Shown here one piece after another: positions 1 through 8,794 of a DNA stretch of 64,000 nt. The stretch is from assembly GCF_023264855.1 (NCBI RefSeq), contig NZ_JAHFUW010000006.1, forward strand, positions 49,396 through 113,395, in the 5' to 3' direction. The DNA comes from Herbiconiux sp. GTDB lineage: Bacteria > Actinomycetota > Actinomycetes > Actinomycetales > Microbacteriaceae. Within the stretch, counting starts at the first letter, position 1. Every line of letters starts with the position of its first letter. The translations under genes were made by a program, and so were the position numbers. The notes under the pieces were generated by a model, which was not told the origin of the DNA, made no database searches, and saw only the letters and a program-made list of their open reading frames with translations.

Positions 1-1
1 C

Positions 2-1447
2 CTGATCAAGCGCTACGGCGAGGCGACCGTGCTGCGCGGGGTCGACTTCACCCTGGAATCCGGCACGGTGGTGGGCCTGATCGGCGAGAACGGCGCCGGC
101 AAGTCGACGCTCAGCTCGATCATCGCGGGCATCAAGCAGCCGGATGGCGGATCGATGACCATCGACGGCCGGCCCTACGCGCCGTCGGGTCCGCTCGAGG
201 CCCTCACCTCGGGCGTCGCCATCATCCACCAGGAGATCAAGATGATCCCCGAGCTGTCGGTGGCCGAGAACATGTTCCTCGGCCGGGTGCCCACCCGCCG
301 GGGCCGCGTCGACTACGCGGGCATGTACGAGAGCGCATCCGGCGTGCTGGCTCAGCTCGGGGTGCACCTGGACCCGCGGATGCTCGTCGGCGGCCTCTCA
401 ACGGCGACCCAGCAGGAGATCGAGATCGCCCGCGCCATCCTGCGCGAGCCCTCGTTCGTGATCTTCGACGAACCCTCCGCCTCGCTCGGCCAGGAGGAGA
501 CCGAGCGGGTGCTCGAACAGATCGGTCTGCTGCGCGACCGCGGCACCGGCGTGGTCTACATCAGCCACCGCCTCGACGAGGTCTCCGCCATCTCCGACCG
601 CGTGGTGTGCCTGCGCGACGGAGCCAAGGTGGGCGATCGGCCGGCCGCCGAGATCGATCGCGACGGGATGATCCGGGCCATGGTCGGGCGCTCCATCGAG
701 CGTCGCGCGATCGAGCCCGAACCGCACGGGAGCGAGGTGGTGGCGCGGGTCACCGATCTGTGCTCCGACCGCTTCGAGCACGTCTCGTTCGACCTGCACG
801 AGGGCGAGATCCTGGGGCTCTCCGGGCTCGTGGGAGCCGGCCGCACCGAGATCGTGCGCGCCCTCGCGGGCGCCGATCCGTTCCGCTCCGGCGAGGTGGA
901 GGTGCGCGGGCGGCGGGTGCGCATCCGCTCGATGAGCGACGCGATCGCCGCCGGCATCGTCATGGTGCCCGAAGACCGCAAGACCCAGGGCCTCAACCTC
1001 AACCGCTCCAGCGCCGAGAACATCGCCACGCCGTGGGAGTCGCGTCTGGCGAAGGGCTTCGTCACCCGGCGGTTCCTCACCAAGCTGAAGAAGCGGATGG
1101 CCGAGGAGCTCGACATCCGCGGCGACCTCGACAAGCCCGTCGGCCTGCTCTCCGGCGGCAACCAGCAGAAGGTGCTGCTCGGCAAATGGCTCGTGCAGAA
1201 GCCGACCGTGCTCATCCTCGACGAGCCCACCCGCGGCGTCGACGTGGGCGCCAAGGAGGCGATCTACGAGATCATCCGCGGGCTCTCGCGTCAGGGAGTC
1301 GCCGTGATCGTCGTCTCCTCGGAGCTCGAGGAGGTGCTGCTGCTCTCGCACCGGGTGATGGTGGTGGCCGGCGGGCGGCCGCGCGATCTGCTCGACCGCG
1401 AGCAGGCGACGCCTGAGCGCATCATGCAGCTCTCGGTGCCGTCATGA
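2..1447 (+). CDS. Sugar ABC transporter ATP-binding protein, RbsA/MglA type (5' end outside window)
   Basis: This is the energy-coupling subunit of a ribose/galactose-type sugar importer on the inner face of the membrane. Two ABC modules are fused, as is usual for the family. The first has an intact Walker A (GENGAGKST, near 82-108), a relaxed signature (LSTATQQEIEIA) and Walker B FVIFDEPSA. The second has the family's degenerate Walker A (GLVGAGRTE), a full signature (LSGGNQQKVLLG) and Walker B VLILDEPTRGVD. The reading frame is open back to base 2 with coding sequence (LIKRYGEAT) before the first possible internal start at 29, so the true start lies upstream of the window. The permease follows directly. 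A periplasmic-type binding protein is expected further upstream. The substrate cannot be read from this subunit. Confidence 0.93.
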   Translation: MIKRYGEATVLRGVDFTLESGTVVGLIGENGAGKSTLSSIIAGIKQPDGGSMTIDGRPYAPSGPLEALTSGVAIIHQEIKMIPELSVAENMFLGRVPTRRGRVDYAGMYESASGVLAQLGVHLDPRMLVGGLSTATQQEIEIARAILREPSFVIFDEPSASLGQEETERVLEQIGLLRDRGTGVVYISHRLDEVSAISDRVVCLRDGAKVGDRPAAEIDRDGMIRAMVGRSIERRAIEPEPHGSEVVARVTDLCSDRFEHVSFDLHEGEILGLSGLVGAGRTEIVRALAGADPFRSGEVEVRGRRVRIRSMSDAIAAGIVMVPEDRKTQGLNLNRSSAENIATPWESRLAKGFVTRRFLTKLKKRMAEELDIRGDLDKPVGLLSGGNQQKVLLGKWLVQKPTVLILDEPTRGVDVGAKEAIYEIIRGLSRQGVAVIVVSSELEEVLLLSHRVMVVAGGRPRDLLDREQATPERIMQLSVPS

Positions 1448-1506
1448 CGGCGGCGCCCGAACCCGACCCGACGACCCGCACCACCCGCACGACCGAAGGA
1501 GACATC

Positions 1507-2568
1507 GTGACCAGCCCCGTGAACACCGCACCGGCAGCCCAGGCGGCGCCGACACCGCCGCCACCCCCGGCGAGCGCTCCGCCCGGGCCGGCGGCATCGG
1601 CCGGCCGGTTCCGGCAGGCCCTCCGGTCGATCTCGGGGCCGCTGGTGGGCCTGGTGCTGCTGGTCGTGGTGATGTCGCTGCTCTCGCCGGTGTTCTTCAC
1701 TCCCAACAACCTGGTCAACATCCTGGTGCAGGTCTCCTACATCGGGATCATGGCCGCCGGGGCGACCCTCGTGATCATCCTGGGCGGGATCGACCTCTCG
1801 GTCGCCGCCGTGCTGGGCTTCAGCTTCATGGTGGTGGCCGTGCTCTACCAGAACCTCGGCTGGCCGTTCTGGCTGTGCATCATCGCCGGGCTCGCGGTGG
1901 GTGCGGGGGTGGGTCTGGTCAACGGGGTGCTGATCGCCTTCGGCAACGTGCAGCCGTTCATCGCGACCCTGTCGACGATGTTCGCCGCAACCGGCCTCTC
2001 GCTCTACCTCACCAACGGAACCCCCATCCTCGGCCTTCCCGACTGGTTCCAGGGGCTCTCGCACGTGAGGCTGGCGGGCATCTCGCTGCAGGTCTTCCTG
2101 ATGATCGGCGTGTTCGTGATCGGCGGACTGTGGCTGAAGTACCGGCCGGCCGGCCGCTCGCTCTACGCGATCGGCAGCAACGACGAGGTGGCCAGGCTCT
2201 CGGGCATCCGGGTGAAGGCCATGCAGTTGCGGGTCTATGCGATCGCCGGCCTGCTGGCGGCCGTGGCGGGTCTGGTCGTGGGTGCGCGGCTGAACGCCGC
2301 CCAGCCCTCGGCGGGCAACTCGAGCGATCTGCTGAGTGTGATCGCGGCCGTCGTGATCGGCGGGGCTAGCCTCGCCGGCGGTGTCGGCTCGATGCGCGGC
2401 ACCTTCATCGGCCTGCTGATCATCGGTGTGCTGAACAACGGCCTCACGCTCCTGAACGTCTCGCCCTACCTGCAGCCCGTGGTGATCGGCGCCGTGATCA
2501 TCCTCGCCGTGCTGAGCGACGGCAAGCTGATCGGCCAGCTGCGCGCACGATTCCGGCGGCGCGCATGA
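1507..2568 (+). CDS. Sugar ABC transporter permease, RbsC type
   Basis: This is the membrane-spanning partner of the preceding ATPase. About 353 residues with many hydrophobic helices, including the family-typical stretch GGIDLSVAAVLG in the first third and GGASLAGGVGSMRGTFIG near the C-terminus. The frame is also open to an ATG at 1444 that overlaps the ATPase stop. I prefer GTG 1507 because a strong Shine-Dalgarno (gaaggag) sits just before it, and the intervening 21 codons read as low-complexity Thr/Arg. If 1444 is used, the protein gains a Pro/Thr-rich cytoplasmic tail. The residues that follow 1507 are also Ala/Pro-rich before the first helix. The next gene overlaps the stop by four bases. 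Confidence 0.9.
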   Translation: MTSPVNTAPAAQAAPTPPPPPASAPPGPAASAGRFRQALRSISGPLVGLVLLVVVMSLLSPVFFTPNNLVNILVQVSYIGIMAAGATLVIILGGIDLSVAAVLGFSFMVVAVLYQNLGWPFWLCIIAGLAVGAGVGLVNGVLIAFGNVQPFIATLSTMFAATGLSLYLTNGTPILGLPDWFQGLSHVRLAGISLQVFLMIGVFVIGGLWLKYRPAGRSLYAIGSNDEVARLSGIRVKAMQLRVYAIAGLLAAVAGLVVGARLNAAQPSAGNSSDLLSVIAAVVIGGASLAGGVGSMRGTFIGLLIIGVLNNGLTLLNVSPYLQPVVIGAVIILAVLSDGKLIGQLRARFRRRA

Positions 2569-3371
2569 GCGCGCGGGTCTGGGACCCTGCCCTGTTCGAG
2601 GGCCGGGTCGTCGCGGTCAGCGGCGCCGCATCCGGGATCGGTGCGGCCATCGCGCAGGCGTTCCTCGACTGCGGAGCCGTAGTGGTGGGCGGCGACATCG
2701 ACGAGGCGGCCGGCCGGAGGTTCGCCGAGAGGCTGCCCGAAGGCGTCCGCTCGCGGTTCCGGGCCGTCGCCCTCGACGTGGCCGACCCGGAGTCGGCCGG
2801 GGCCTTCGCCGACGGCATCGCCGCGACCGAAGGGCGGCTCGACCTGCTGGTCAACAACGCGGGCGTCGCCCCGGTGGGCTCCGCGACCGACACCAGCGAC
2901 GCCACCTGGCGGCGGGTGATGTCGGTCGACCTCGACGGCGCGTTCTACCTCGCGCGGGCGGCACTGCCCCTGTTGATCGCGAACGGTGGATCGATCGTCA
3001 ACACCGCCTCGGTGTCGGGCACCGGCGCCGACTTCAACTACGCCGCCTACAACGCCGCGAAAGGGGCGATCGTGAACCTCACCCGCAGCCTCGCCGTCGA
3101 CTACGGCAAGAAGGGCGTGCGCGTGAACGCGATCGCTCCGGGGCCGGTGCGCACCCCGTTGCTGCAGGGCAACCTCGACGCCCTGCCCGGGCTCGAACAG
3201 GCCTTCCACCGCTTCATCCCCCTCGGGCGGATCGCCGAACCGGATGAGGTGGCCGGCGCCGTCGTCTTCCTCGCCTCGCCGGCCGCCTCCTTCATCACGG
3301 GCGTCATCCTGCCCATTGACGGTGGGGTCACGGCCTGGAACGGTCAGCCCAACGGCGATTTCGTCGACTAG
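2565..3371 (+). CDS. Short-chain dehydrogenase/reductase (SDR)
   Basis: NAD(P)-dependent oxidoreductase of the classical SDR family, 268 residues. Visible motifs in order: the Rossmann loop GAASGIGAA near the N-terminus, an acidic residue after beta-2 (GGDIDEAAG) that suggests NAD(H) preference, NNAG, the catalytic serine in NTASVSG, and YNAAK. The C-terminus has the usual FITGVILPIDGG. The ATG overlaps the permease stop (ATGA), so it is probably translated from the transporter message. Its place suggests oxidation of the imported sugar or polyol, but the substrate is not determined. Confidence 0.9.
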   Translation: MSARVWDPALFEGRVVAVSGAASGIGAAIAQAFLDCGAVVVGGDIDEAAGRRFAERLPEGVRSRFRAVALDVADPESAGAFADGIAATEGRLDLLVNNAGVAPVGSATDTSDATWRRVMSVDLDGAFYLARAALPLLIANGGSIVNTASVSGTGADFNYAAYNAAKGAIVNLTRSLAVDYGKKGVRVNAIAPGPVRTPLLQGNLDALPGLEQAFHRFIPLGRIAEPDEVAGAVVFLASPAASFITGVILPIDGGVTAWNGQPNGDFVD

Positions 3372-3433
3372 ACGCCCCGCCGCACACCGATCAGCCACCG
3401 CCCACCAGCTGCCTCCCGAAAGGATCCTTCCCC

Positions 3434-4444
3434 ATGAAAGACGGGATGTTCATCTTCGACTGCGTCGTGCACACGCAGGACTTCACCGACCGCCAGATCG
3501 CGCCCGGAACCGACGGCAAGAACGTCGTCGCCCACCGCACCAATCAGCAGGAGTTCAACAAGCTGATGGCCAGCAAGGGCGGGCCGGCCGACAAGCCCGA
3601 CTTCTACGACCCGGTCGACCCCGACTGGGCAAGGGCACAGCTGTTCGAGCGCTCGGACACCGACATCGCCATGGTGCAGACCGTGCCGCTGTTCGGCCCG
3701 TGGAAGGACTCGCTCGGTCCCGCCCAGCTCTGCTACGACCTCACCCAGCGCGATCCGGAGCGGCTGATCTTCTGCGGCGGCGTCGACCCGAGCTGGCAGG
3801 GCCTCGAGTTCGCGCTCGACGAGATGGAGCGCCAGGTCGTCGAGTGGGGCGCCAGGAGCTTCAAGTTCTACGGCTACCAGGATCGCGACCACCACTGGCG
3901 GGCGGACGACCCCGAGCTCGCCTATCCGCTCTACGAGAAGGCGCTCGAGCTCGGCATCAAGATGGTGCAGTTCCACAAGGGCTACCCGCTCGGCATGCAC
4001 CCCGTCGAGGCGTTCAAGCCGAACGACCTGCAGATGGCCGCCTACGACTTCCCCGACCTGAACTTCGGCATCCACCACATGGGCGACCCGTACGTCGACG
4101 AGACGATCTCGATCGCCGGGCGCTTCCCCAACATCCACCTGATGCTGCCGCTGTGGTTCAACCAGTACTTCCTGCAGCCGTACCCGATGCTGCACCGGAT
4201 CGGCCAGGCCCTGCTGATGGTCGGCCCCGACCGGCTCGCCTACGGATCGGAGGGCTTCATCTGGCCCGACGTGCAGGCCTACATCACGATGTGGGCGAAC
4301 CTCGAGATGCCCGACGAGCTCCAGGACAAGTACGGCTACCCCGAACTCACGCGCGAGATCAAGGAGAAGATCTTCGGCCTGAACTTCGCGAACGCCCTCG
4401 GCTACGAGATCCCCGAGCAGTACCGCGGAGGCGAGCGGTCATGA
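3434..4444 (+). CDS. Amidohydrolase-2 (ACMSD-like) family protein
   Basis: 336 residues resembling the amidohydrolase_2 group (ACMSD, resorcylate decarboxylases, lactone hydrolases), which hydrolyse or decarboxylate small acids. Seen: an N-terminal strand followed by DCVVHTQDF (the usual metal-binding HxH is reduced to a single His here), KFYGYQ, QFHKGYP with a candidate metal His, FGIHHMGDP with two histidines, and a C-terminal YGSEGFIWP, where families normally have an Asp-bearing GSDxP-type motif. The metal set is therefore not canonical and the reaction is unclear. A good Shine-Dalgarno (gaaagga) precedes the ATG. It is coupled by an ATGA overlap to the NifU-like gene, which suggests the two work together. 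Confidence 0.75.
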   Translation: MKDGMFIFDCVVHTQDFTDRQIAPGTDGKNVVAHRTNQQEFNKLMASKGGPADKPDFYDPVDPDWARAQLFERSDTDIAMVQTVPLFGPWKDSLGPAQLCYDLTQRDPERLIFCGGVDPSWQGLEFALDEMERQVVEWGARSFKFYGYQDRDHHWRADDPELAYPLYEKALELGIKMVQFHKGYPLGMHPVEAFKPNDLQMAAYDFPDLNFGIHHMGDPYVDETISIAGRFPNIHLMLPLWFNQYFLQPYPMLHRIGQALLMVGPDRLAYGSEGFIWPDVQAYITMWANLEMPDELQDKYGYPELTREIKEKIFGLNFANALGYEIPEQYRGGERS

Positions 4445-4728
4445 CCGTCGACCGCGCCGCTCTCGAGCAGGCGCTCGAGTTCATCCGGCCACGCCTGCGC
4501 GGGCACGCCGGCGACATGGACGTGCAGGTCGACGACGAGCAGGGCGTGGTGGAGGTCACCTTCTGGGGGGCCTGCGAGAGCTGCCCCGCCATGGCGGTCA
4601 CCTACGCGGGCCTGGTGTCGACCACCCTCGAGAAGGTTCCCGGCGTCACCCTCGTGCGAGCCGAGCAGGTGCACGCTTCGCCGCGGGCGCTGCTCGGCAT
4701 CCGCCGCCGGCTGGGGATGGCGTCGTGA
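4441..4728 (+). CDS. Stand-alone NifU-like C-terminal domain protein
   Basis: A 95-residue protein consisting almost entirely of a NifU C-terminal-like fold. Seen: an N-terminal helix (LEQALEFIRPRL), GHAGDMDVQV where the family has a DGGD-type turn, and GACESCPAM with the CxxC that binds a 4Fe-4S cluster in the family, followed by a helix ending VPGVTLVRAE. Such domains act as Fe-S scaffolds or carriers. Being sandwiched, with four-base overlaps on both sides, between an amidohydrolase and an NAD-dependent reductase rather than suf/isc genes is unusual. It may donate a cluster to, or form a subunit with, the amidohydrolase; that is inference. Confidence 0.78.
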   Translation: MTVDRAALEQALEFIRPRLRGHAGDMDVQVDDEQGVVEVTFWGACESCPAMAVTYAGLVSTTLEKVPGVTLVRAEQVHASPRALLGIRRRLGMAS

Positions 4729-5780
4729 GCGTTCTCGTGGTGGGGGCGCACGGCGTGGCCGGAGGGGCGGCGGCGGCGCACCTGTCGTCGATGGGGCGGC
4801 CGGTCACCACCCTGGGGCGCCGGCCTGTCGAGCCGGCACCGGGTGACCCGGCCGCCATCCGCTCGCACCTGCAGGCCGACCTGCTCGATCCGGACTCCCT
4901 CCCGCCGGAATCGCTCTCCGGCATCACCGCGGTGGTCTACGCCGGTTACGCCGAGCGAGCCGGGTTCGCCGAGACGACCGAACTCAACGAACGGATGCTC
5001 GCCGGGCTCCTGCACGCCCTGGAGCGCGACGGGGCCGCTCCCGAGCGCTTCGTGCTGATCGGCGGCGACAAATCCTACGGCGAGCACCTCGGGCCGTATC
5101 GCACGCCCGCCAAGGAGTCGGATCCGCGACTGCTCGGCCCCATCCTGTACAACCCGCAGGAGGATCTGGTGCAGGGCGCCGCAGCCCGGTTCGGCTGGAG
5201 CTGGACCGTGCTGCGCCCCGACGGGATCTTCGGGCACAGCATCGGTTCGCCGATGAACATCCTCACCGGGATCGCGGCGTTCGCGACCCTCAGCAAAGAG
5301 GAGGGCGTGCCCCTGCGCTACCCCGGCTCGCTGGCCGGCTGGGGTGCGCTGCACCAGGCCACCGACGCGCGCATTCTCGCGCGGGCCGTGGGATGGGCGC
5401 TGGACGCCGAGACCGCGCGCGACGAGGTCTTCAACGTGACCAACGGCGACACCTTCCGCTGGAAGCACCTCTGGACCGACATCGCCGAATTCTTCGACCT
5501 TCCGGTGGGGGAGCCGCAACCGCTCGACCTGGCCGGGCAGATGCGCGGTCAATCGGCCCGCTGGCGGCGTCTTGCCGAGCGCGACGGCCTGCGCATCACC
5601 GAACTCGACGACTTCGTGCGCTGGCCGTTCGTTCAGGGCTGGCTCGACACCGGCTACGACATGGTGCAGAGCACCGTGAAGATCCGCATCGCCGGCTTCG
5701 GCGACGCCATCGATTCGCACGAAAGCCTGCGCGATCACCTGCTGCAGCTGCGCCGACACCGCTTCATCCCCGCCAATTGA
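4725..5780 (+). CDS. PRISE-type NAD(P)-dependent reductase/epimerase (extended SDR)
   Basis: 351 residues of the extended SDR class that resembles progesterone 5-beta-reductase/iridoid-synthase-like (PRISE) proteins. It opens with a nucleotide-binding strand and glycine loop (VLVVGAHGVAGGAAA). VLRPDGIFGHS replaces the classical YxxxK region, and FNVTNGDTFRWKHLW is typical of the group. PRISE enzymes reduce activated C=C bonds, and other members act on sugars, so the substrate is open. GTG start overlaps the NifU-like stop (GTGA). The gene closes the first half of the operon and is followed by the only substantial gap in it. Confidence 0.78.
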   Translation: MSVLVVGAHGVAGGAAAAHLSSMGRPVTTLGRRPVEPAPGDPAAIRSHLQADLLDPDSLPPESLSGITAVVYAGYAERAGFAETTELNERMLAGLLHALERDGAAPERFVLIGGDKSYGEHLGPYRTPAKESDPRLLGPILYNPQEDLVQGAAARFGWSWTVLRPDGIFGHSIGSPMNILTGIAAFATLSKEEGVPLRYPGSLAGWGALHQATDARILARAVGWALDAETARDEVFNVTNGDTFRWKHLWTDIAEFFDLPVGEPQPLDLAGQMRGQSARWRRLAERDGLRITELDDFVRWPFVQGWLDTGYDMVQSTVKIRIAGFGDAIDSHESLRDHLLQLRRHRFIPAN

Positions 5781-5816
5781 CAAAAAGCGGACACAACGTC
5801 CGAAATATGGTAATTT
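5777..5816 (+). promoter_or_regulatory. Candidate promoter with palindromic operator before the transketolase
   Basis: The 70-base gap between the PRISE gene and the transketolase is locally AT-rich. It holds TTGACA at 5777-5782, a perfect 5-bp inverted repeat CGGAC-acaac-GTCCG at 5788-5802 and the AT-rich TATGGTAATTT at 5806-5816. The spacing between TTGACA and TATGGT (23) is long for a normal promoter, so the exact boxes are uncertain. The palindrome in the promoter window fits an operator for an unseen regulator. Confidence 0.45.
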
Positions 5817-5850
5817 AGAGCCATTCCAATCCGATCGTAGGAGCGAGAAC

Positions 5851-6774
5851 ATGACCGAACGAAGCGAACGACCACCGCTGGGTGAGTTGGAGCGGCTCGC
5901 TCGACTCGTGCGCTGGCATGTGCTCAACACCGTCGCGCAGAGCAAGGCCGGCCACATCGGCGGCCCCCTCTCCATGACCGACCTGCTCGTGGCGCTGTAC
6001 TTCTCCGAGCTCTCCATCGACCCCGCCCGGCCGGACGACCCGGATCGCGACCGCTTCGTGCTCTCGAAGGGCCACTCGGCCATCGGCCTCTACTCGGTGC
6101 TGGCGCTGCGGGGCTACTTCCCGGTGGACGAGCTCTCGAGCTTCGATCACGGCGACTCACGGCTGCAGGGGCATCCCGACATGCGGCTGACGCCCGGGGT
6201 CGACGTGTCGAGCGGGTCGCTCGGCCAGGGGCTGTCGGCAGGGGTGGGCATCGCACTCGGTGCCCGGGCCCGGCAGCAGCCCTTCCACACCTGGGTGGTG
6301 CTCGGCGACGGCGAGCTGCAGGAGGGCATGGTGTGGGAGGCCGTGAACTCCGCCAAACGTTTCGGGCTGAGCAACCTCACGGCCATCGTCGACCTCAACG
6401 GACTCCAGCAGTACGGCTGGGCGGCCGAGGCCGGTCGCGACCGGTTCGATCGCAGCGAGCCGTGGGGTCACGCCGACCTGCCGATGATCTTCCGCGGTCA
6501 CGGCTGGAACGTGATCGAGATCGACGGCCACTCCTTCGAGGAGATCTTCGGCGCGTTCGACCGGGTGCGGGAGGCGGCATCCGCCGGTCTCGGCCCCTCG
6601 GTGATCGTGGCCCGCACCGAGAAGGGACACGGCATCTCCTTCACCCGGGGCACCTACAAGTGGCACAACGGCGTGGCCGACGACGCGCAGCTCGCCCTGG
6701 CGCGAGCCGAGCTGCTGACCGAGCCGGAACCCGTGGCGGAAGCCGCACTACTGACAGAAGGAGACCGGTCATGA
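5851..6774 (+). CDS. Transketolase, N-terminal (TPP pyrophosphate-binding) subunit
   Basis: 307-residue half-transketolase. The thiamine diphosphate motif GDGELQEG starts at about residue 152 and runs to VDLNG about 30 residues later. Upstream are GHIGGPLS, KGHSAIGLY and the substrate-loop histidine region (SSGSLGQGLS). Transketolases move two-carbon ketol units between sugar phosphates. Split N/C subunits are common for dedicated catabolic or precursor pathways, rather than the single-chain housekeeping enzyme. The ATG is preceded by taggag. It overlaps the C-terminal subunit by ATGA, which ensures equal synthesis. Confidence 0.92.
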   Translation: MTERSERPPLGELERLARLVRWHVLNTVAQSKAGHIGGPLSMTDLLVALYFSELSIDPARPDDPDRDRFVLSKGHSAIGLYSVLALRGYFPVDELSSFDHGDSRLQGHPDMRLTPGVDVSSGSLGQGLSAGVGIALGARARQQPFHTWVVLGDGELQEGMVWEAVNSAKRFGLSNLTAIVDLNGLQQYGWAAEAGRDRFDRSEPWGHADLPMIFRGHGWNVIEIDGHSFEEIFGAFDRVREAASAGLGPSVIVARTEKGHGISFTRGTYKWHNGVADDAQLALARAELLTEPEPVAEAALLTEGDRS

Positions 6775-7721
6775 AAGCGCAGCGCGATGTCTGGGGCGAG
6801 ACCCTCGTCGAGGTCGCCCGCACCGACGAGACGGTGATGGTGGTCGACGGCGACCTGGCCAACTCCACCAAGGCCGATCTGTTCGCGGCGGCCTATCCCG
6901 ACCGTTTCGTCGAGGTGGGCATCGCCGAGCAGAACATGGTGGGGATCGCCTTCGGCCTCTCCACGCTCGGCTACCGACCGTGGCTGTCGACGTTCGGGGT
7001 GTTCCTCACCCATCGCGCGCTCGACCCGATCCGGATGCTGGTGTCGCAGACGGGCGCGCCGGTGCGGCTGGCCGGCGCGTACAGCGGCCTGCTCAACGGC
7101 AGCAGCGGCAAGACGCATCAGGACATCGAAGACCTCGCCATCATGCGGGCGATGCCGAACCTCACCGTGATCGCACCGGCCGACGAGGTCGAGGCCGCCG
7201 CCGTGGTGCGCTGGGCCTGCGAGCACGACGGGCCCGTCTACGTGCGGCTCGCCCGCGACGCCGTGGCTCCCGTGCTGCCCGAGGACTACGAGTTCGAGCT
7301 CGGCCGGGTGGTGCAGCTGCGCCCCGGCGGCCCGATCGCGCTGGTCTCGACCGGGGTGCAGTCCAGCCGGGTGATGCAGGCGGCCGCACTGCTCGAGGCC
7401 GACGGCGTCGACGTGCGGGTGGTGCACGTTCCCACCATCAAGCCGCTCGACGAGTGCTCGCTGCTCGATGCCCTGGAGGGCTGCAGCCAGGTCATCACGG
7501 TCGAGGAGCACTCGGTGATCGGCGGCCTCGGCGGCCTGGTGGCCGAGACGCTCACCACGCACGGGCTCGCTCTGCCGGTGACCCGGCTGGGGCTCGCCGA
7601 CTCCTGGTCGGAGTCGGGGCCGAACGGGTTCCTGCTGGAGAAGTACGGCCTCTCGCCCGAGCAGGTCGCGGTGCGCGTGGTGGCCTCGCTGCTGGTCGGT
7701 CTACCGACCCGGGCGGGTTGA
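6771..7721 (+). CDS. Transketolase, C-terminal (pyrimidine-binding) subunit
   Basis: 316-residue partner of the preceding gene, carrying the pyrimidine-binding and C-terminal domains. The catalytic glutamate that activates thiamine lies at about residue 53 (VGIAEQNMVG), and SGLLNGSSGKTHQ and APADEVEAA follow as in 1-deoxyxylulose-5-phosphate synthase and transketolase relatives. The start at 6771 has a strong aaggag at the right distance. Together the two subunits should form an alpha2-beta2 enzyme. Its position between a PRISE reductase and a sugar kinase implies that the pathway makes a ketose or ketose phosphate that is cleaved by two-carbon transfer. Confidence 0.92.
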   Translation: MKAQRDVWGETLVEVARTDETVMVVDGDLANSTKADLFAAAYPDRFVEVGIAEQNMVGIAFGLSTLGYRPWLSTFGVFLTHRALDPIRMLVSQTGAPVRLAGAYSGLLNGSSGKTHQDIEDLAIMRAMPNLTVIAPADEVEAAAVVRWACEHDGPVYVRLARDAVAPVLPEDYEFELGRVVQLRPGGPIALVSTGVQSSRVMQAAALLEADGVDVRVVHVPTIKPLDECSLLDALEGCSQVITVEEHSVIGGLGGLVAETLTTHGLALPVTRLGLADSWSESGPNGFLLEKYGLSPEQVAVRVVASLLVGLPTRAG

Positions 7722-7723
7722 TC

Positions 7724-8794
7724 ATGGCGAGCCGGCCGCACGCCCCCACAGGCGCACGCACCGCTCCCCGAGTGGTGACGCTCACCCCCTCGCCGGCGAT
7801 CGACCGGGTCTACTCCGGCGACGGGATCGTTCCGGGGGTGGTCAACCGGGTCAGCTACCAGAACTCCTACCTGGCGGGCAAAGGCCTCAACATCGCCTAC
7901 GGCCTCTCGCTGGTCTCCCCGCACGTGAAGGCGGTCGTGCCGCTCGGCGCGGTCGACGGCGCTCCGCCGCACCGCGGATGGTGGCCCGACGTGGCCGACG
8001 GCGTGGTCGAAGTGGTGCCCGTGAGCCGGCCGGTGCGGCAGAACGCCATCATCGCCACGGTCGACGGACACACCACGAACCTCAACGAGGAGCCACCCTC
8101 GCTCGACCGCGCGGAGTGGGCCCGCACCGTCGACCGCACCCTGGCGATGATCGAGTGGATCGGGGCGGATCGGCTCGTCGTCGGCGGGACTCTTCCCCGC
8201 GCCACCGAGACGGGTGGCCACGTCGACCTCGGCCCGCTGTTCGAGTCCGCCCACGCGCTCGGCGCCCGCATCGCCATCGACATGAGCGGCACCGCGCTCT
8301 CCCGCTACGCCCGGCATCCGCTGGTCGATGTGATCAAGCCCAACCTCAGCGAACTGCAGGGCATCGCGCACGACACCTTGCGCACCTTCGGTGACGTCGT
8401 GGAGGCCGCCCGGGCCGTGATCCGGCGCCACGGCAGCCCGCTTACGGTCGTCGTCAGCCTCGGCGAGGACGGTCTGCTCGGCGTGCGCGCCGATGCGGTC
8501 AGCTGGGCACCCGCCCTCGCGGTCCCCGTGGTCAACACCACGGGAGCGGGCGACTCCGCGCTCGCCGGAGTACTCAGCGCCCTCGACCACCCCACCGACC
8601 CGGTGCATCCGCTCGACGAGGCGATCGCGATCGGAGCCACCTGGGGTTCGCTCGCCGTCGCGCACTCCACCACCAGGCCGCCCCAGCTCCCGGTGCGAGC
8701 ACTCGTCGCCACCGAACCCGTCCAGTCCCATCAGGCACTCGCGGAGCCCTCGGCCATCCGCACGGTGTCCGGTCTCACAGGAGCACACGCATGA
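7724..8794 (+). CDS. PfkB-family sugar kinase (1-phosphofructokinase/tagatose-6-phosphate kinase-like)
   Basis: 356-residue kinase of the PfkB (ribokinase) superfamily. It starts TLTPSPAIDRVY, like the FruK/LacC branch. GKGLNIAYG corresponds to the substrate-binding GGKGxN region but lacks the first glycine. The C-terminal signature NTTGAGDSALAG carries the catalytic Asp at about residue 277. It phosphorylates a sugar, sugar phosphate or polyol with ATP. The ATG at 7724 is two bases past the transketolase stop; a long upstream extension of this frame runs antiparallel in phase with the transketolase and is not coding. It ends in an ATGA overlap with the aldehyde dehydrogenase. Confidence 0.85.
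   Translation: MASRPHAPTGARTAPRVVTLTPSPAIDRVYSGDGIVPGVVNRVSYQNSYLAGKGLNIAYGLSLVSPHVKAVVPLGAVDGAPPHRGWWPDVADGVVEVVPVSRPVRQNAIIATVDGHTTNLNEEPPSLDRAEWARTVDRTLAMIEWIGADRLVVGGTLPRATETGGHVDLGPLFESAHALGARIAIDMSGTALSRYARHPLVDVIKPNLSELQGIAHDTLRTFGDVVEAARAVIRRHGSPLTVVVSLGEDGLLGVRADAVSWAPALAVPVVNTTGAGDSALAGVLSALDHPTDPVHPLDEAIAIGATWGSLAVAHSTTRPPQLPVRALVATEPVQSHQALAEPSAIRTVSGLTGAHA

Noticed and set aside
398..1351. Long minus-strand ORF opposite the ABC ATPase
   Set aside because: Antisense reading of a well-supported gene in GC-rich DNA; its protein is His/Asp/Gly-rich with no motif.
5777..5850. tRNA or riboswitch before the transketolase
   Set aside because: No cloverleaf pairing and only one short dyad, which fits an operator better.
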